A stretch of DNA of 64,000 nt from Asparagopsis taxiformis (GCA_030407315.1 JALQPE010000338.1:1-64000); one strand, 5' to 3'. Shown: positions 1 through 13,500, counted from the stretch's first letter. Translations and numbers: made by a program. Notes: generated from the sequence alone by a model not told the origin.

Positions 1-13
1 GGACCGGACGTCC
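1..13 (+). repeat. Left terminal inverted repeat of element A, partial
   Basis: The window opens with the inner bases of the element's terminal repeat. It lacks one G compared with the corresponding end of element B at 41553-41584. The outer ~18 bases and the target duplication are beyond the window edge. Confidence 0.6.
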
Positions 14-572
14 AGTCTCTCTAGTACGGGTCCTAGTCGGCCCCGAGATTTACTAGAACAAATGAAGTCCGCGTCCAAAAAATAAAAATTTTTGGATGCG
101 GACGTCACTTTCTCTAGTAAGTATGGCGGTACTAGGGCCCCGACATCCACTTTCTCTAGTACATATGGCGGGATACTAGGACCCGCCATCCACTTTCTCT
201 AGTACGTTGGCGGAATACTAGGACCCGACTCCACTTTCTCTAGTACATATGGCGGAATACTAGGCCCGACATCCACTTTCTCTAGTACATATGGCGGAAT
301 ACTAGACCCGACATCCCTTTCTCTAGTAATATGGCGGAATACTAGGACCCGACATCCACTTTCTCTAGTACGTTTGCGGAATACTAGGACCCGACATCCA
401 CTTTCTCTAGTACATATGGCGGAATACTAGGACCCGACATCCACTTTCTCTAGTACATTTGCGGAATACTAGACCCGACATCCACTTTCTCTAGTACATA
501 TTTCGGAATACTAGGACCCGACATCCACTTTCTCTAGTACATATGGCGGAATACTGGACCCACATCCAGTAT
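14..572. repeat. Subterminal tandem array, 43-bp unit, about 11 copies (element A left end)
   Basis: From about 100 the sequence repeats a unit of roughly 43 bp containing ACTTTCTCTAGTACATATGG and GGAATACTAGGACCCGA, with small deletions in several copies. Just before it (67-103) is a hairpin whose arms contain GTCCGCGTCC and GGATGCGGAC. Element B carries the same unit, inverted, in only four copies at 41287-41470. Arrays of short motifs next to the termini are typical of CACTA-like elements, where they bind transposase. That role is inferred here. Confidence 0.85.
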
Positions 573-688
573 ACAATATCAGCGAAAACGGGAGGGAAGA
601 AATTACAGCGGATGGTAATTCAGGGCCCATATCGGACCGTATTTTATTCTCTCATTTAGGAACTGCTCGTATACAATACGTCTCTTCT

Positions 689-803
689 AGAATAGGGAAT
701 ACATATCTGGTCAGAATAGGAAATAAATACCCGGTTAGAATAGGAAATAAATACCCGTTAGAATAGGAAATACGTATCCAGCCAGAATACAAAATACCTG
801 TCA
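689..803. repeat. Short tandem repeat, about 23-bp unit
   Basis: About five degenerate copies of a unit of the type AGAATAGGAAATAAATACCCGGT. The inverted counterpart in element B lies at about 41020-41160. No coding sense. Confidence 0.75.
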
Positions 804-2600
804 GCATATCGTCGATCACCCATCTCCCTCACTATCGCGTTCTCCCTACCATCCGAACGCCATGCACCACCATCCGCACATACTGCAAGAACCCTCACGA
901 CCTAGATTACAAAAATACGCTCCTTCCCAATACCATCCCCGCTTTCCTCGACACCACCCCAGCCCATTAAATCATCAAGACATCAAACACGAACATGGTC
1001 AGCAAAATCTTACACACTTGAACGCACTCTCCTCACTTCTATCGTATGCCCCAAATATACACATACCAGAAACACCTCACAGCTTCATTCCCCATCTTCC
1101 TACATCCCTTCTTCACTCTCCTTCAGTCCTGCCGTTCCTGCTTCACCCACTCCTGCATCACATACACAACATCAGAATCACCACAACAGTAAGACTCAAA
1201 GCAACGCTTACCACGACAGATATCCTAGAAACTCCCTTACTTACCTCTCCGAGAGGATGACTGAATCATCCATCCTACACAAATACAACCATGATCCAAA
1301 AACCTTGCAATGAATAATCAAAGTCAGCAGTCCATATCTTCGCAAAACAAGTCTTGGTGCTCAGTAAAACTTACCTTCTGTCATCAACATTCCTGCATCA
1401 TCTACACAACATCGGAATCAACCACAACAGTCAGACTCAAAACCAACCTTCCATCACAGCATACTTTCAAACTCGCACACTTACCTTCGCTCCACACATA
1501 CACACCATGACTCATAGGCTTCCAATGAAAAATATCGCATCAACGGAAATAGTCAGACTCAAACCAACCTTCCCTCGCTGCTTACTTTCAAAACTCGCAC
1601 ACTTACTTTACCTGTTCCATCCTGCACACAATAAAACCATAATCACGTAATCGTGTAGCCAAGAAAAGTAGTCAGCATCCGCATCTTCGCACAACCGGTC
1701 CTGGGCGCCCATGTGACTTACCCTCCGTCATCACTATTCCTCCATCACCTACGCAACATCGGATTCATCGCACAGTCAGATTGAAAACCAACGTTTCCCT
1801 CACGCTACATCCCTGAGAACTCGCAAATGTACCTCCTCCATCCTACACACAATACAAAACCATGATCCAAAAACTTGCAATTAACAATAATCATAGTCAC
1901 AGTCCATATCTTCGCAAGACCATCTTGCACTCAATGAAACTTACCTTCCGTCATCAACATTCCTGCATCATCTACACACCATCGGAATCAACCACAACAG
2001 TCAGACTCAAAATCACCTTCCCTCACAGCATACTTTCAAAACTTCACGTACCTCTCTATCCTCCGCTCAATACCACCATCAGTCAACAGGCTTCCATGAA
2101 AAATATCGCATCAACGGAAATAGTCAGCTCAAAACCCACGCTTCCCTCAACGCATACCCTCGAGGGTAGAGGATGGAACGAAGGTACGTGCGCGAATCTT
2201 GATCAATATTCGCGCACGTACAAAGCAAAGTCGGTCAAAGAAGATCATCGGTGATGAGGGCGGAGTGGAGCCTGCGGCGTCGACCGGACAGCTTTCTGCG
2301 TCCGCTTAAGTCTTGCTGTGCATACTCGAAATCATCGCCGGCAGTGAGATTGAGTATGGCCCAAGCCATGGTCTCTGATTCCCCGAACAAAGAGATCCGG
2401 ATCGAGAACACGAATATAACATAATCATATATATGAGAATCCATTTGCTTTCCTTACATGATCTGTGGCATATCCGCTGTAAAGCACATTCAGATTCCAC
2501 GAAGTTTGGAATAAAAAGTTTATTATTACAAATGAATTAATTGAAAATCATCTCCGGGCAAGTCGTTCGTCCTTCCATGCACAACGTTGCCAGCACGCAA
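804..2600. repeat. Degenerate subterminal repeats, no supported gene
   Basis: C- and A-rich sequence holds at least four diverged copies of a block containing TCCTGCATCATCTACACAAC and the motif ACAACAGTCAGACTCAAA (near 1150, 1390, 1735 and 1955). Open frames here follow the repeat and differ between copies, so I do not call them genes. A 14-bp-arm hairpin (GTACGTGCGCGAAT, 10-nt loop) lies at 2184-2221. The stretch 2250-2460 is shared, inverted, with 38.99-39.18 kb in element B. 2461-2872 shows nothing recognisable. Confidence 0.6.
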
Positions 2601-2872
2601 TGTGATGTAACAGTTGGAAATGATTGAACTCTCGGTTAATTCCACCGTTGGGATTGTCAGCTGGAGTGAGCACAAAACTACTACCCAAAAACTACGAACA
2701 CGTTACATTCCAAGTCTCGAAAGCACCACAAAAATAAAATTGGTCGCATCTGGACGGCACAGTCTCCCCTGTTTCAGCTCGCAATCCTCCCTTTTGCGTC
2801 AAAACTCGACATGGAATGCAAGTATGAGGGTGCTTCTACTACTGCGTAGATGCTTATCGCTCCGCTTGCTGC

Positions 2873-5640
2873 ATGAGCGAACGTGTCGCTACCGTTTCAA
2901 CCCCTCTCCCCAACATTTCAAAAACGCTCGTGTCCCTGCCGTCACCCATGAGCCTGCTCGAAACGGCGACCATGATTCCCCGCAACCCAGCTCCCCAGAC
3001 CCAGAATCTGGTCGTGCTTCTCCAGCGACTCCCCTGTGACGCTTCACTGCGCCACCCTCACCCCAACCCCCCCCGCGCAGACCTCCTCGTTGCAATCCTC
3101 GCCGCCAGTCTCACAACCCTCGAGTACAAGGCCGGCGCTGGCCGCGTGAGCGAAGTCATCACCATCCTACAAGACCCCGCCATTCTCCCTAGAAAGTTCA
3201 CGCGCCGTTCGCACCGTAGAAGAATGTCGCCACGTTACCGCTTCCATGGTCGAAACACATTTCCGCACGAAGGTTACAAAGCCCATCATTCCAGACAAAA
3301 CTGGTAAGTACTCGGCACAGCTGTACCTCCGCGACCCAGTCGACATGCTCCGCAGGCAGTTAGCACTGGCTAACGACCAAAATATACTCTCTTCCACCCC
3401 TCCCCACAGACCGCCCCAGACGGCACCGCCAATATTTTCTCATCCCCTACACACAGAATTCGCGAAACGCTGCACCAGGTTACTAGACAGCGCGTGCAGC
3501 TCTCGGAAGATCCACAGGTCGTATGGGCAGAGGAAAATGATCCCACCGCTTCCTCCTTTGCCGGCCTCCTCCAAGTGTACTCCGACAAGAGCAGCAACCT
3601 CAAGAGCTCCGCAATCGTCGCATACCCCATACACGTCACACTGCTCAACTTCTCCGCCCCCCTCCGTCGCCCTGCATCCGTACCGGCTCCACCATCGTCG
3701 GGTATCTTCCGTACATTGTTACCCTTCGTCCAACGCCTTGTTCGGTGATGAATGCCGACACACCTCTAGTTCTGCTAGTCGCGCTCGCAAAATTGATATT
3801 CTTCATAAAGCACTCGAAAAAGTGTTTTCGTCCCTATCCACCGCGTTCTCTTCCGGTTTCCCCTGCACAGACTCCACTGCAACTGCCGCCAATGCTTTCC
3901 CATCCTAGCCAATTATTGCTGCGACTTTCCAGAGGCCAAGAGCTCTCATGCACTCGCAACAGCACTACCACACACATCCCTGCCACCGCTGCTAAATCCC
4001 CTCCACTCACACTTGAATCCAGCGCCACACCAGCCCGCTCCCTCGATGATACACGCTCTGCACGCCAAGAGAGCGCTCAGGAGCATACAACTGCTCCGCT
4101 CGAAGCTCTCTCCCTCCTCGAACAACACTCTGTCCTCGAATCGACCGCTCTTTTACCCACCAACAGTCCCCTAGACCCCTACAACATTTCTCCTTCGAGC
4201 CTCTGCACAATCTCCCCCTCGGCATCTCAAAGCTCATCAAACAGTGCATTGTCCACCGCCTCAGCTCCCCAGACCTCACCACCACTGCCTCCCATTCCGG
4301 GACACCTCGCACCTTCAAGAAGGTGAAAAAATCCATCCTCGCCGGCTCAAACAGCATTCTGTCCGCTATCGAACGCGACTACTACATCACCGGTCTTCAT
4401 GTCGACTTCTCCAAGGTGAAAGGGCACCAATTTGAACGGCCTCTTCACGGAGGACGGCATACGCGGCATGCTCGCAGCCAAAGACTATCACCATGTCGAC
4501 ATGTGTTCCCTTTCATCGCAGCATTCATTGACACTGCTGTGACGAAGTAGATACAGCCCCCCTCACTTCCATCTGCACGCAATACTCTGACCTCGTCGCA
4601 TGGGTCATGAAACGCGGTCGCATCAAGCACTGGACTGCCGCCGAACTAGAAAGCCTCCAGAACTCCATTTCCTATTTCAAACAATCAATGCTCTCCACCC
4701 TCGGCGCCCATTCCACACCACAGGTCTCAAAACTTTCAAGTTCCATCTTCTAGACCATCTTCCCGGTGACTTGCAGAGATATGGCGCCCTGGAACACATT
4801 GATGCAGGCCCCTCGAACACTCGCATCTTCTGTTCAAACAGAGTTATGGAAAACCTCTCGAAGGCGCTCCACAGCCATGGAAGAGACTATTCGCCACATG
4901 GAATTCTCCTTGCCACTCCAACTGGTCATACCCATCGAACACATTGGAAACGCACGCATGATATCGCCCACAGACGGTGCAGTACTCGTTCGCGACGGAT
5001 TCACCGTTGCCCTGCACGACTTTGCCTCCCTGCTGCCCGATGCAACCCTCCTCGTTGCAGATATCGACGGACAGCCCGATCCTGCCACTCTTTTGCCGCT
5101 GCACAACTCCTCGTTCCCGTTGGCACCATAACGCTATTCCAGCAACTCGGTGACACAGCTGCACAGCGTTCCTCACCCTCGCTAGACTGCGCGCCACGGC
5201 AGAAGGCCCTCCAATACATGACATGGACATTTCCGTCACCGTGGTAAAGTCCGCCTACGTCATGGAGGGTACGTCCCATATGCCGACGACTTTGACCGCA
5301 CAGTGGCATGCTTCGCCCCACAAACGTGTCGAGGCACAAGCAGCAGCGCGTCTTTGCAACTTCATCGTTCGGCCCCGCAAAGAGATCGCAGTACTCCTTT
5401 GTCGTCATCTCCGGGACCTGCCGATGACTACAGAACCATATGGGTAAGGCGCGTCCTGGCACTGGTACGCCTGCAGTCTCCAAACCTGTTTCAAACTGTA
5501 GAACTCGCTTCGTTTATATGACCTGCTTTGCCCCAAAAACCGCTGTGGAAAAATCACTTGGGGTGTTTTTTTAAAGTGGTCCACATGGACCCGGACAACG
5601 GATCCGTTGACAGCAATGACACTGCATCCCACAGTGCAGG
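2873..5640 (+). pseudogene. Decayed Plavaka/KDZ-like (CACTA-related) transposase
   Basis: Seen: fragments in different plus-strand frames line up in the order expected for Plavaka/KDZ-type transposases. Near 3573-3640 is a segment reading VYSDKSSNLKSSAIVAYPI, which resembles the family's D-containing YxDKTxLSSFGxxxGYPV motif. Near 3690-3745, in another frame, is STIVGYLPYIVTLRPT. Near 4729-4800 is KTFKFHLLDHLPGDLQRYGA, resembling the conserved PKFHxLxHxPxxIRRFG block near the catalytic glutamate. Between them are stops and frameshifts, for example around 3745, 4440, 4550 and 4755. Inference: this was element A's own transposase and is now dead, so A would need a transposase in trans. The outer limits are approximate and the N-terminal part is hard to follow. 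The assignment rests on motif resemblance, not alignment. Confidence 0.55.
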
Positions 5641-6445
5641 TGGTCCTTGGTTGACCTCATTCCTGCATCTACTATATCTGGCACAGTGCCACATCGTACG
5701 AAGTAACTTTCCAGTCAAGCCATTTACGAAACAAATGCACTGGTCGGACCACCGTTTCTATCTCAACCGCTTCTACACCACTGATTACCATTCACAGATG
5801 ATAATGAGAAGAATAAATCTAAATCGCAGCACTCTATTGATAATGTACTACATGATAAACCTTCTAGTCAACGTCACATTTACTGCACTAATTTCAACCA
5901 TCCTCCATTACGCCAAAACCGTTATCAGCAGTGGCTGCATGGCGCCGCTCCATGCCCCCCTACTGTGGGGCATTGATTTCGACATTCAGGTTTGCAGTCA
6001 GGTGTCCAGCATATGGGTCAACGACGAAAGTTCTGCGCCAATTAGTCTTTGCGCAATCACACAATCCATTACAGCACCGAGGTTTGACGTATATGCGATT
6101 GAATCCAATCCTCGGACACTAGAACAAGTGTGAAGCAGCGGTTTACATCATCAACGACATGAACAATTCCAGACCCCTCTCCGCTTTGGCCACACTTCAA
6201 CAGCCTCTCTCGTCGTCACAGTACGGCTTGCAAACACATGCCGTGACTGTGCACTAGTCCGCTGTTCGCTCTCGACAACGTCCGTTTCTTCCTTGCTTGC
6301 GAGCCTTGGAGACAAGACATGCAGTACACCACCATACCACACTAATTGCTGAAAAGCTACCCCACAATTGACTGTACCGCCTTGTAACTCCTTCTGCCGT
6401 GCACCTCCTTTCCCCTTCGGTTCATCCAACACTCCACAGTAGTCA
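5641..6445. other. Unassigned, no recognisable gene
   Basis: A plus-strand open frame continues to 6133, but its product is not recognisable and its composition is like the decayed sequence around it. It may be the tail of the transposase remnant. I see no repeat or RNA feature here. Confidence 0.4.
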
Positions 6446-8178
6446 CTAGCCAGCATCCAGGCGCGCCAGCGTTAGTATGCTCGTCTCTATGTCCATTACT
6501 TGTTCTGGTCGTATCGAATAACCCCTGAAGATGTCCAGCACATTCACAGCTACTCGGTTGTTAAACCATGCATCACCATTCACTTCCATTTCGAAGCTGT
6601 CAGGAACCAAGCCTTTGCTGTATCGCAGCTCTGAGACGGTGCCGTTCGCCACCTCCCCATATCCAAATCACCGTTACTTTTCCCGTTTCAAAAGCTTCTC
6701 AGACGCTTCGCGCTTTTGTTCCTCTCGCTCGTCCATCTCAGCTCGCGTCGTCAGCATCGTGCATCTAGACATTAATTTCGTGTACCCCAGCGAACCGAAC
6801 AATCTGTCCCTCGCATTACGCTTCCGTGCACTCATCACGTCGGACAGTTTCTGCGTCACCTTCACTTTCATTCCTTGCTCCCCGCCACAGCCTCTTGACA
6901 GCACACACGCTGCTCCTCATCGGAAACACATCACACCACGGACTTTGACGCAGTACGTGTCGCACCAAGTCATTCAGCAGATCACTCTCTCCCCTGTACG
7001 AAGGTGTATACCACTGCAGATTCTTGATGATATAGCCGGAGGGGTAGCAATATATCCTACACCGTTTTCGCTCCAAAGTGCCCTTCTACCGGCTCTACCT
7101 CGATGGTACGTCCAGTCCAACGTCTCTGCGTTTGTTTCCGCTATAGGGTCCAGCTCCATAGTCTCGTTCTTGCACCACTTTGTCAGGTTTTCCTCAACCG
7201 CCCTAAGAACTCCAAGGTATTTCACAGGAATGGCTTTCTGTATTTTCGACTTACCGCCACCGTGATCACTGATTCTACCTGTTCTCGCGCAATTGCAGTA
7301 AGGCTGGCATTTTCCGCCTGCAGAGTCTTCACCTTAGCCTCCAACGCACAATCTCCGTGTGAGCGCCTTGTTTGCTATGTCCTGGCTAAACACTTTTTTT
7401 TCCAGCTCCGCGATCTTCTTCTTCTGCGCATTGATGCGACTCGCCATTAATCGATGGATTCCGGCGGATGCAACCTCTCTGCCCTCACCGTCCCCCCATC
7501 TCCCACGCTATCGGGAATATGATGTCCTCCATCGCCAATAGCCTGACGTCGCGGGGGCGTTACGCGCATATTTGGCACCAATGACACTCTGTTGTGACGA
7601 GGCCCGCACTCCGGCTGCTCTCTCCCCTCAGTACCACCTGACCGCCGATGATAGTTGGCATCCTGTGAACGTTGCTCAGAAACAACATCCCTTGCCGCTA
7701 TCCTCGGGTCCCTGACTGCATTACCTGCTGGGGCTGATGTACTGTGTAATCGGCATAGTTGGCGCAGTGGGGTCACAGCCTCCAGTGTCTCGGAACCCCC
7801 GGCTGGGACTCCGTCTGCAGCACCTCCGCATCTGCCAACCCGGGAGGAACTACCTTTGCCATAGCACTCTGCCGCAATTCCAACATGTTTTTGAGCCACT
7901 ATCATGTCATCATCATGATGTTCACTGTCCCTGCGAGCACGCTTGCCTCGGTCAAGCCCCATCTCTCTCCGCGCCCGTTCCTCCTTCCTCACTTTCTCGC
8001 TGCGGATCCCCAGTTCTGCGCCGGTCCGTCTTGCGACTACCGACCGCGGTTCAATGCTGCCGGTAGGCCCAGACCGCTTCTTCGCACGGATTGTCGTGCA
8101 CTCGATACAGCAGCTGCTGACCGGGTTTTCCTGAGGCCCGGAGGCTTTGGAGCTTTCTTTCGCAATACGCGCGGGCAT
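6446..8178 (-). pseudogene. Decayed gene with basic N-terminus and coiled coil, function unknown
   Basis: Seen on the minus strand: a start at 8178 opens a basic, charged N-terminal segment (clusters such as KVRKEERARREMGLDRGKRARR) followed by an acidic stretch. The frame then breaks. In 7440-7250 two shifted frames give heptad-like text (INAQKKKIAELEKKVF and LEAKVKTLQAENASLTAIAREQ), typical of a coiled coil. Further remnants follow in at least three frames down to 6446, with stops between them. Basic region plus coiled coil would suit a DNA-binding accessory protein, but I do not recognise the family. It converges on the transposase remnant from the opposite strand. Confidence 0.4.
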
Positions 8179-8424
8179 AATGAAGCTTTCCGGAAGCGAT
8201 GGAACGATTGGAGTTGCACGAGATACAAAAAGATTGCTGTATAGTGTCGGTAACCACAACGGTCTGCGATGAACGTTCAGGTCAGGTCAAGTACCGGATA
8301 ATACGCCAACAGCCCAGATTGTATACGGTAGGCAGTCATCAACAGTATTTAATGAGGTACAATTACAGCTGTCGAGCTAGGCCGCGAGCACCCCTATGTC
8401 CGGAAGACGTCCTGATTTGAATTA

Positions 8425-8990
8425 AAATTTGGGCTATTCTCAAAAACATGCACATGTGAACATGTTTTTGAGATGGGGGTGTGCCGTACGGCACAATCGA
8501 CCGCCCAAATCGATGTTTTTTGCAATATTTTTTTGTGCCCGAAATTTTAGAATTTCTGGGCTGGCCAGCAATGCAATCGAGCTGGACATCCACCGGACGT
8601 CCTTTCAGGTTGGTCGTGAGAGAGCGGGGCGGGACCATGATGGAACAAGGACCAAGACCTGTCCCTGGCGTATTGAGCCTGAAATTGACCCTTCGTCAGA
8701 CGCCATTTAGCCTTACAGTTGGTGCTTACAGAAGCCAGTGATGACCCCGCTCCTGGCGGCGGTCGGTTCCTGGGGCCGTTGTGGCCAAATTAGACACCCT
8801 GATTTGAATTAAAATTTGGGCTATTCTCAAAAACATGCACATGTGAACATGTTTTTGAAAATGGGGGTGTGCCGTACGGCACAATCGGCCGCCAAATCAA
8901 GGTTTTTTTACATATTTTTGCTGCCCGAAATTCTACAATTTCTGGGCTGGCCAGTAATGCATTAGCTATGTGCTCTAAACCGATTCTAAC
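8425..8990 (-). repeat. Palindrome-bearing repeat units 1-2 of element A
   Basis: Two units, each holding the 14-bp perfect palindrome GTGCCGTACGGCAC (8481-8494 and 8869-8882, spacing 388). Beside it lies a near-palindromic stretch containing CACATGTG between AAAACATG-type arms. Further constant blocks include CTGGCCAGCAATGCA and TTCTGGGC. These units run in the opposite orientation to those right of 14 kb. Confidence 0.9.
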
Positions 8991-9434
8991 AAGCAGAAAG
9001 AATCCTCTCCTTCATGACGATGCTCTCGAATTGAGTGCAATGCAACGGACTCCCTCCAGGAGAACGACAAAGCATCGTCTTTTGCAAGACATTTTCGTAC
9101 GAAAAATATCGAAACACATATTTGACTTTAACCTAACAGCTATCGCGAGCACCGTACTCAGCTAAATTTCCTCTGTAATTTCCTTCCTCCAACCAATCAA
9201 TAGCCGCTTGGTCACAGGCTTAAAAGCCTTCCACTATTTGTCCTATCCATCGAAGAGGGTTCGATCCAGGCCTTGATGGGTGTGGAACCCGAGAACTTGA
9301 AATGGAACATATTGCGACAGAGATGAGATGTCATTCTCTTTCGTTTACTTTTTTCTAACAAGATTCTAAACGTCTACGCAGCGGAACGAACCCAATGTCG
9401 TCCGTCCGTTTTCAGCCCGGTGAGATGTTTTTTG

Positions 9435-9765
9435 CCATTAACGGAGGTGGAGGCGGCTATGGAGGAAGCCTGCGGTTCGGGTATTCTTTCCATTAACGGA
9501 GGTGGAGGTGGCGGCTTTGGAGGAAGCCTGGAGAACATGTGAGATGTCAGTACCCATGGATCACAAGAAAAACATGTAGAGAGGTCCAGTTTGGATATTG
9601 TTGCCATTAACGGAGGCGGAGGAGGCGGCTACGGTGGAAGCCTGGAGAGCATGTGAGATGTCAGTACCCATGGATCACATGAAGAACATGTTGAGGTGCG
9701 GTTCGGATATTCTTTCCATTAACGGAGGCGGAGGAGGCGGCTACGGTGGAAGCCTGGAGAAGAAT
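9435..9765 (+). repeat. G-rich tandem repeat, four copies
   Basis: Four copies (starting near 9435, 9490, 9604 and 9716) of a block beginning CCATTAACGGAGGTGGAGG and ending GGAAGCCTG. The spacers share TCAGTACCCATGGATCACA. Read in one frame the block gives Gly-rich text (INGGGGGGYGGSLE), but stops separate the copies, so I do not call it coding. 9000-9430 and 9790-10060 show nothing recognisable. Confidence 0.75.
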
Positions 9766-10059
9766 AGAATAGTCCTATACCCATGGATCACAAGTAGACG
9801 TAGTTGGGCTCCTTTTCGAAGCCCATTCGTCTCTTGAATAAATTTAGCACCCAAATCATATACGATTGCCGAGTTGACACCCCGTATGTCTCGTTGGTAG
9901 AAATAGCAGGGGTTCCACCACTCAGCTGGCGGGAAGTAGTTACTGATTATATGAGATATGGCTTAGCTCCCGCCAAAACCGATAGCTCTGGGCTCAGGTT
10001 CTCCAAATGTGGTTATACGAATGTGTTCTGACAATGGTAGAAGACGAATATCTGCATCC

Positions 10060-10245
10060 TGCTTTGAATTAAAATTTGGGCTATTCTCAAAACATGCACA
10101 TGTGAACATGTTTTTGAGATGGGGGTGTGCCGTACGGCACAATCGACCGCCGAAATCGATGTTTTTTGCAATATTTTTTCTGCCCGAAATTGTAGAATTT
10201 CTGGGCTGGCCAGCAATGCATCTGAGTCGGACATCCCCACGTCCA
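10060..10245 (-). repeat. Palindrome-bearing repeat unit 3 of element A
   Basis: Same unit as at 8.4-8.9 kb, with the palindrome GTGCCGTACGGCAC at 10127-10140. It lies about 330 bp upstream of the methyltransferase-SET start and faces the inverted unit that begins at 14 kb just after that gene. Confidence 0.9.
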
Positions 10246-10571
10246 GTGGCCGTCCGGATGTCGCTCACCTGGTAAGCGTGAGGCACCTGTGTCAACCTAT
10301 GTGACTGGCGGCCTTGCAGTACAACACTCAAAGGCAGGGAATCACAATCTTTTTAAAATTTTTTCTCTACCACGTATCCGTCACAACTTATTACCTACAC
10401 CGGTTACGGGTTTCAAGACCTTTCCAGTGCTGTGTACCCGTATACTCTGTTCCGTTCGATATCAACCAGTGTTCCTCACGAAAGAGTGCAAACGTCACGA
10501 GATACGTCGTCAAATTTGACTGTCTCGCCGAGCGGTCGCCATCCTGTACCGAATTTTCCACTCATTCCATT

Positions 10572-13500
10572 ATGACGAATAAGCGCAGGCGCAACAGCAA
10601 TCCGATCGTTGACGACGCAACCGTGCCAATTCTGCGCGAACCCGCTAGCCCTTGGGAGGATTCTAGTGACATGGGTACACGTCGAAACGTAGGTCGCGCC
10701 GCCCGCGAAACTACTCTCGCTGGCAAAGACTTCCTCCGCCTCTTGCTGGATTTATTCGCCCACTCAAGTTTCGCAGACTTGACGGACAAGCCGGGAGGTT
10801 TCACATACGCGGACCTTGGCGCTTGGGTTGCGCAGGGCACGGAAGAACAATTTGTGGCGCTGCAAGGTCGACTCAGCATGTCCTTCAGCGGTCGTTCGAA
10901 GAATGCTGGAGTCGAGGCGGATGTTGCCGAAATCGTCATGGCAGAGATGAACGTTGAGCGAGCCAAGCAGATTGTTCGTCTGGCATTACCCATTGCCGAG
11001 TTTTCAAGACAGGATGAGCGTATCGGGCAATGGGTTGAGCACTGCATCCTTTCTGGGATCGTGCCGCAGACCTTCCTTATTGGATGTAACATGCTTCCTT
11101 CGCCACTACAGGCGCCGCAGCGCGGGGAACCAAGCGCCTTCGTTCTTGCTCCACCGGAAACGTTCGAGGTATTGATGTATTTCCAAGCGTTGTCTATCAT
11201 CCGAAATCACAACAAGAACCTGCCGCGTCGCCGAATAGGAGATGCGGCCGAAGAGGGGAACGAAGCCGCACGCGTCCCAGCCCATCGGAAAAGCACTAAT
11301 CGAGCTTGTTACGTGGTTCAAGTTTTATACCATGCTTGGACCGATGTGGCCTACGCCGCAAAGTTTTCCAGCTTCGAAGAGTTGATGGCGCCGTACATCA
11401 TTTTCGACAGCAGTGAGCATTGGTTTGACGTGCTCGATGAAGGTCTATTCGCACCGATGGAGCAGAAGCTAGATCTCTACCACAACAAAGCTCCCCTATC
11501 TCATCCTGATGGATATGGTGGAAAAGTAGAGACAAGAACCAGTGCGCAGCACAGTGCATTTAGGGACCTTGTGAGGAAGTTCTTCGACCGGTTGCAGTTT
11601 CTTATCGTCAACCCGGACCTGTACACCTGGCCGGAGTCCGACCGCTGGGGGGCACTGGAAATATACTTCTCAAGCGGAAATCCGGACAAGCTGCCAGCGT
11701 ATTTTGACACCCTCGACGAAGACGTTATGGCTGTCCTCCGCCCGGCACCACAAGCCGCGGACGCAGAAAAGGTCCCCAAGCCGGTTGATGACACTCCCAC
11801 TCGTCGCAACACAGGAGGGAGAGGTTTGGTTCCGTCGACAAGACACACAACCAGGCTTCAACTTGGACCTGGGAGGACCAGTCTTACTGCCCAAGGGCCG
11901 TCTCCCCCGTCACCGTCACCCCATGCGACAGAAGAGCAGGAAAGTGAAGGGCAGGCTCTCGCAAAGGACTTTCTTTCGAAAATGAGTCAGTATTGCCGGG
12001 TGTACGACGTCCCTTTCGAAGATTTGGTCAGTGCCGACGAGAGCCGAGAACACGTGCCCATCACGGGCAACGTTCAGCTCATTCTGACTGATCCGCCCTA
12101 CAATGTTCGTCGTAAGAGGAACGATTCCAACTCTTCGTACGACAGGCTAACTGCAGAAGATATGCAGGCTAGCATCGAAGTGTTTGACGAGCTGTTGCGC
12201 CCCGGTGGCCACGGCATCGTGTTCTGCTCGGTTTTGCAGTTCTACGAATGGTTCCATTACTTGGAAACGTACAAAGGACCGCAGTCAGAAGGCCCAACCG
12301 ATACTGCTGCCAGTGATGACGGGTCGGATGAAGAAGAGGTTACGTCCATGAATTCGGACTCCGAAGCATCGCAGCACAGTGGCGAAGAAAGTGCGGATGA
12401 GGAGGAGGACGAGGAGGAGGAGGACGTCGTTCGGAATTCAGTTTTCTTCGTTGACGAGGTACCTCTGTTGTTTGTCCGACTACCTGGGCACCTCTATCAA
12501 ATGCCGGGGCGGAAGAGGTACCAACGCATGAACATGGCAGAGGTCGCTATCCACTTCTGGAAGCGAGGTGTTCCGTTCAAGACCGGAAGCGAGATGGTGG
12601 CCTATAGGAACCACGGATACATGGACGGCACGTACCCGGCGTGGTGCAACGTCACCATCAATATGCCCGCCATCGATTCGAATGAGATGGTGTGGCGAAC
12701 AAGGAGCACAACCGGTGCTACGGTCAGAGTTCGTGCAGAGCAGAAGAGCGTCGCTCTCATGATGGAGTTGATCAGCCAGCATTCACAGCCTGGTGATATT
12801 GTTGTCGATCCATTCTCTGGCACTTTCGCAACGGGAAAAGCAGCTATGAGCTTGCCTGAGCACCGTGTTTTCGTCGGCAGTGACATGGACAAATTGTGTG
12901 TGGTACGATCGCTTCCAAAGCTGTGTGCAGTCATGTCACGTGTAATTCTTTCAAACAACACTGACATGAGGGTCACGACAGAAGCGAAACAGAGTGCTGA
13001 GAAGTTCTTGGCGTCCCCCTCTGTCACGATGCGTACGCAGAGGGAACGCAGGATCATCGAACCCCCACCTGGCCTTCCCCTGTACCAGAGGTTCCCGAAA
13101 TATATTCGGCAGTACCTCTGGCAGCTGTGCCCAGAGTCGATTGCGTCGCGCGAGCACATGGAGAAACCGGTACATTATTGGCCACCTTCCCTGCGCCGCT
13201 GGTTGCAAACTGAAAACCCTCGCGTGATGCGGGCACACGATTGTGTTGCGAAAAAATTGAGCGTTCGACCATCGCTGATTAAGCATCCAAATGCAGGAAG
13301 AGGGCTCTTCGCTGAACAGACATTTAATGTTGGTGACGAAGTATGTGCATACTACGGAACTGTTGTGTACTCTGATATGAGCAAGGAGTCGATGAGGTTC
13401 GCGTACGGAGAGGGTCACATGGCGATAACGAAGGAAACATTCTTGATGTATGCTATCAAGCTGTATGCAACAGCGGAGGACGACGAAAACATCGAGCATC

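Noticed and set aside
862..2254. Histidine/proline-rich small proteins near the left end
   Set aside because: Frames lie in degenerate subterminal repeats, shift between repeat copies, and have no counterpart kept open in element B.
9435..9840. Glycine-rich protein gene over the GGAGG repeats
   Set aside because: Stops separate the repeat copies and no start with flanking coding text is present; better explained as a tandem DNA repeat.
10314..10571. Extending the methyltransferase-SET protein upstream of 10572
   Set aside because: The extra frame has no ATG start, runs through sequence just after a repeat unit, and adds low-quality text; the ATG at 10572 begins a clean basic N-terminus.
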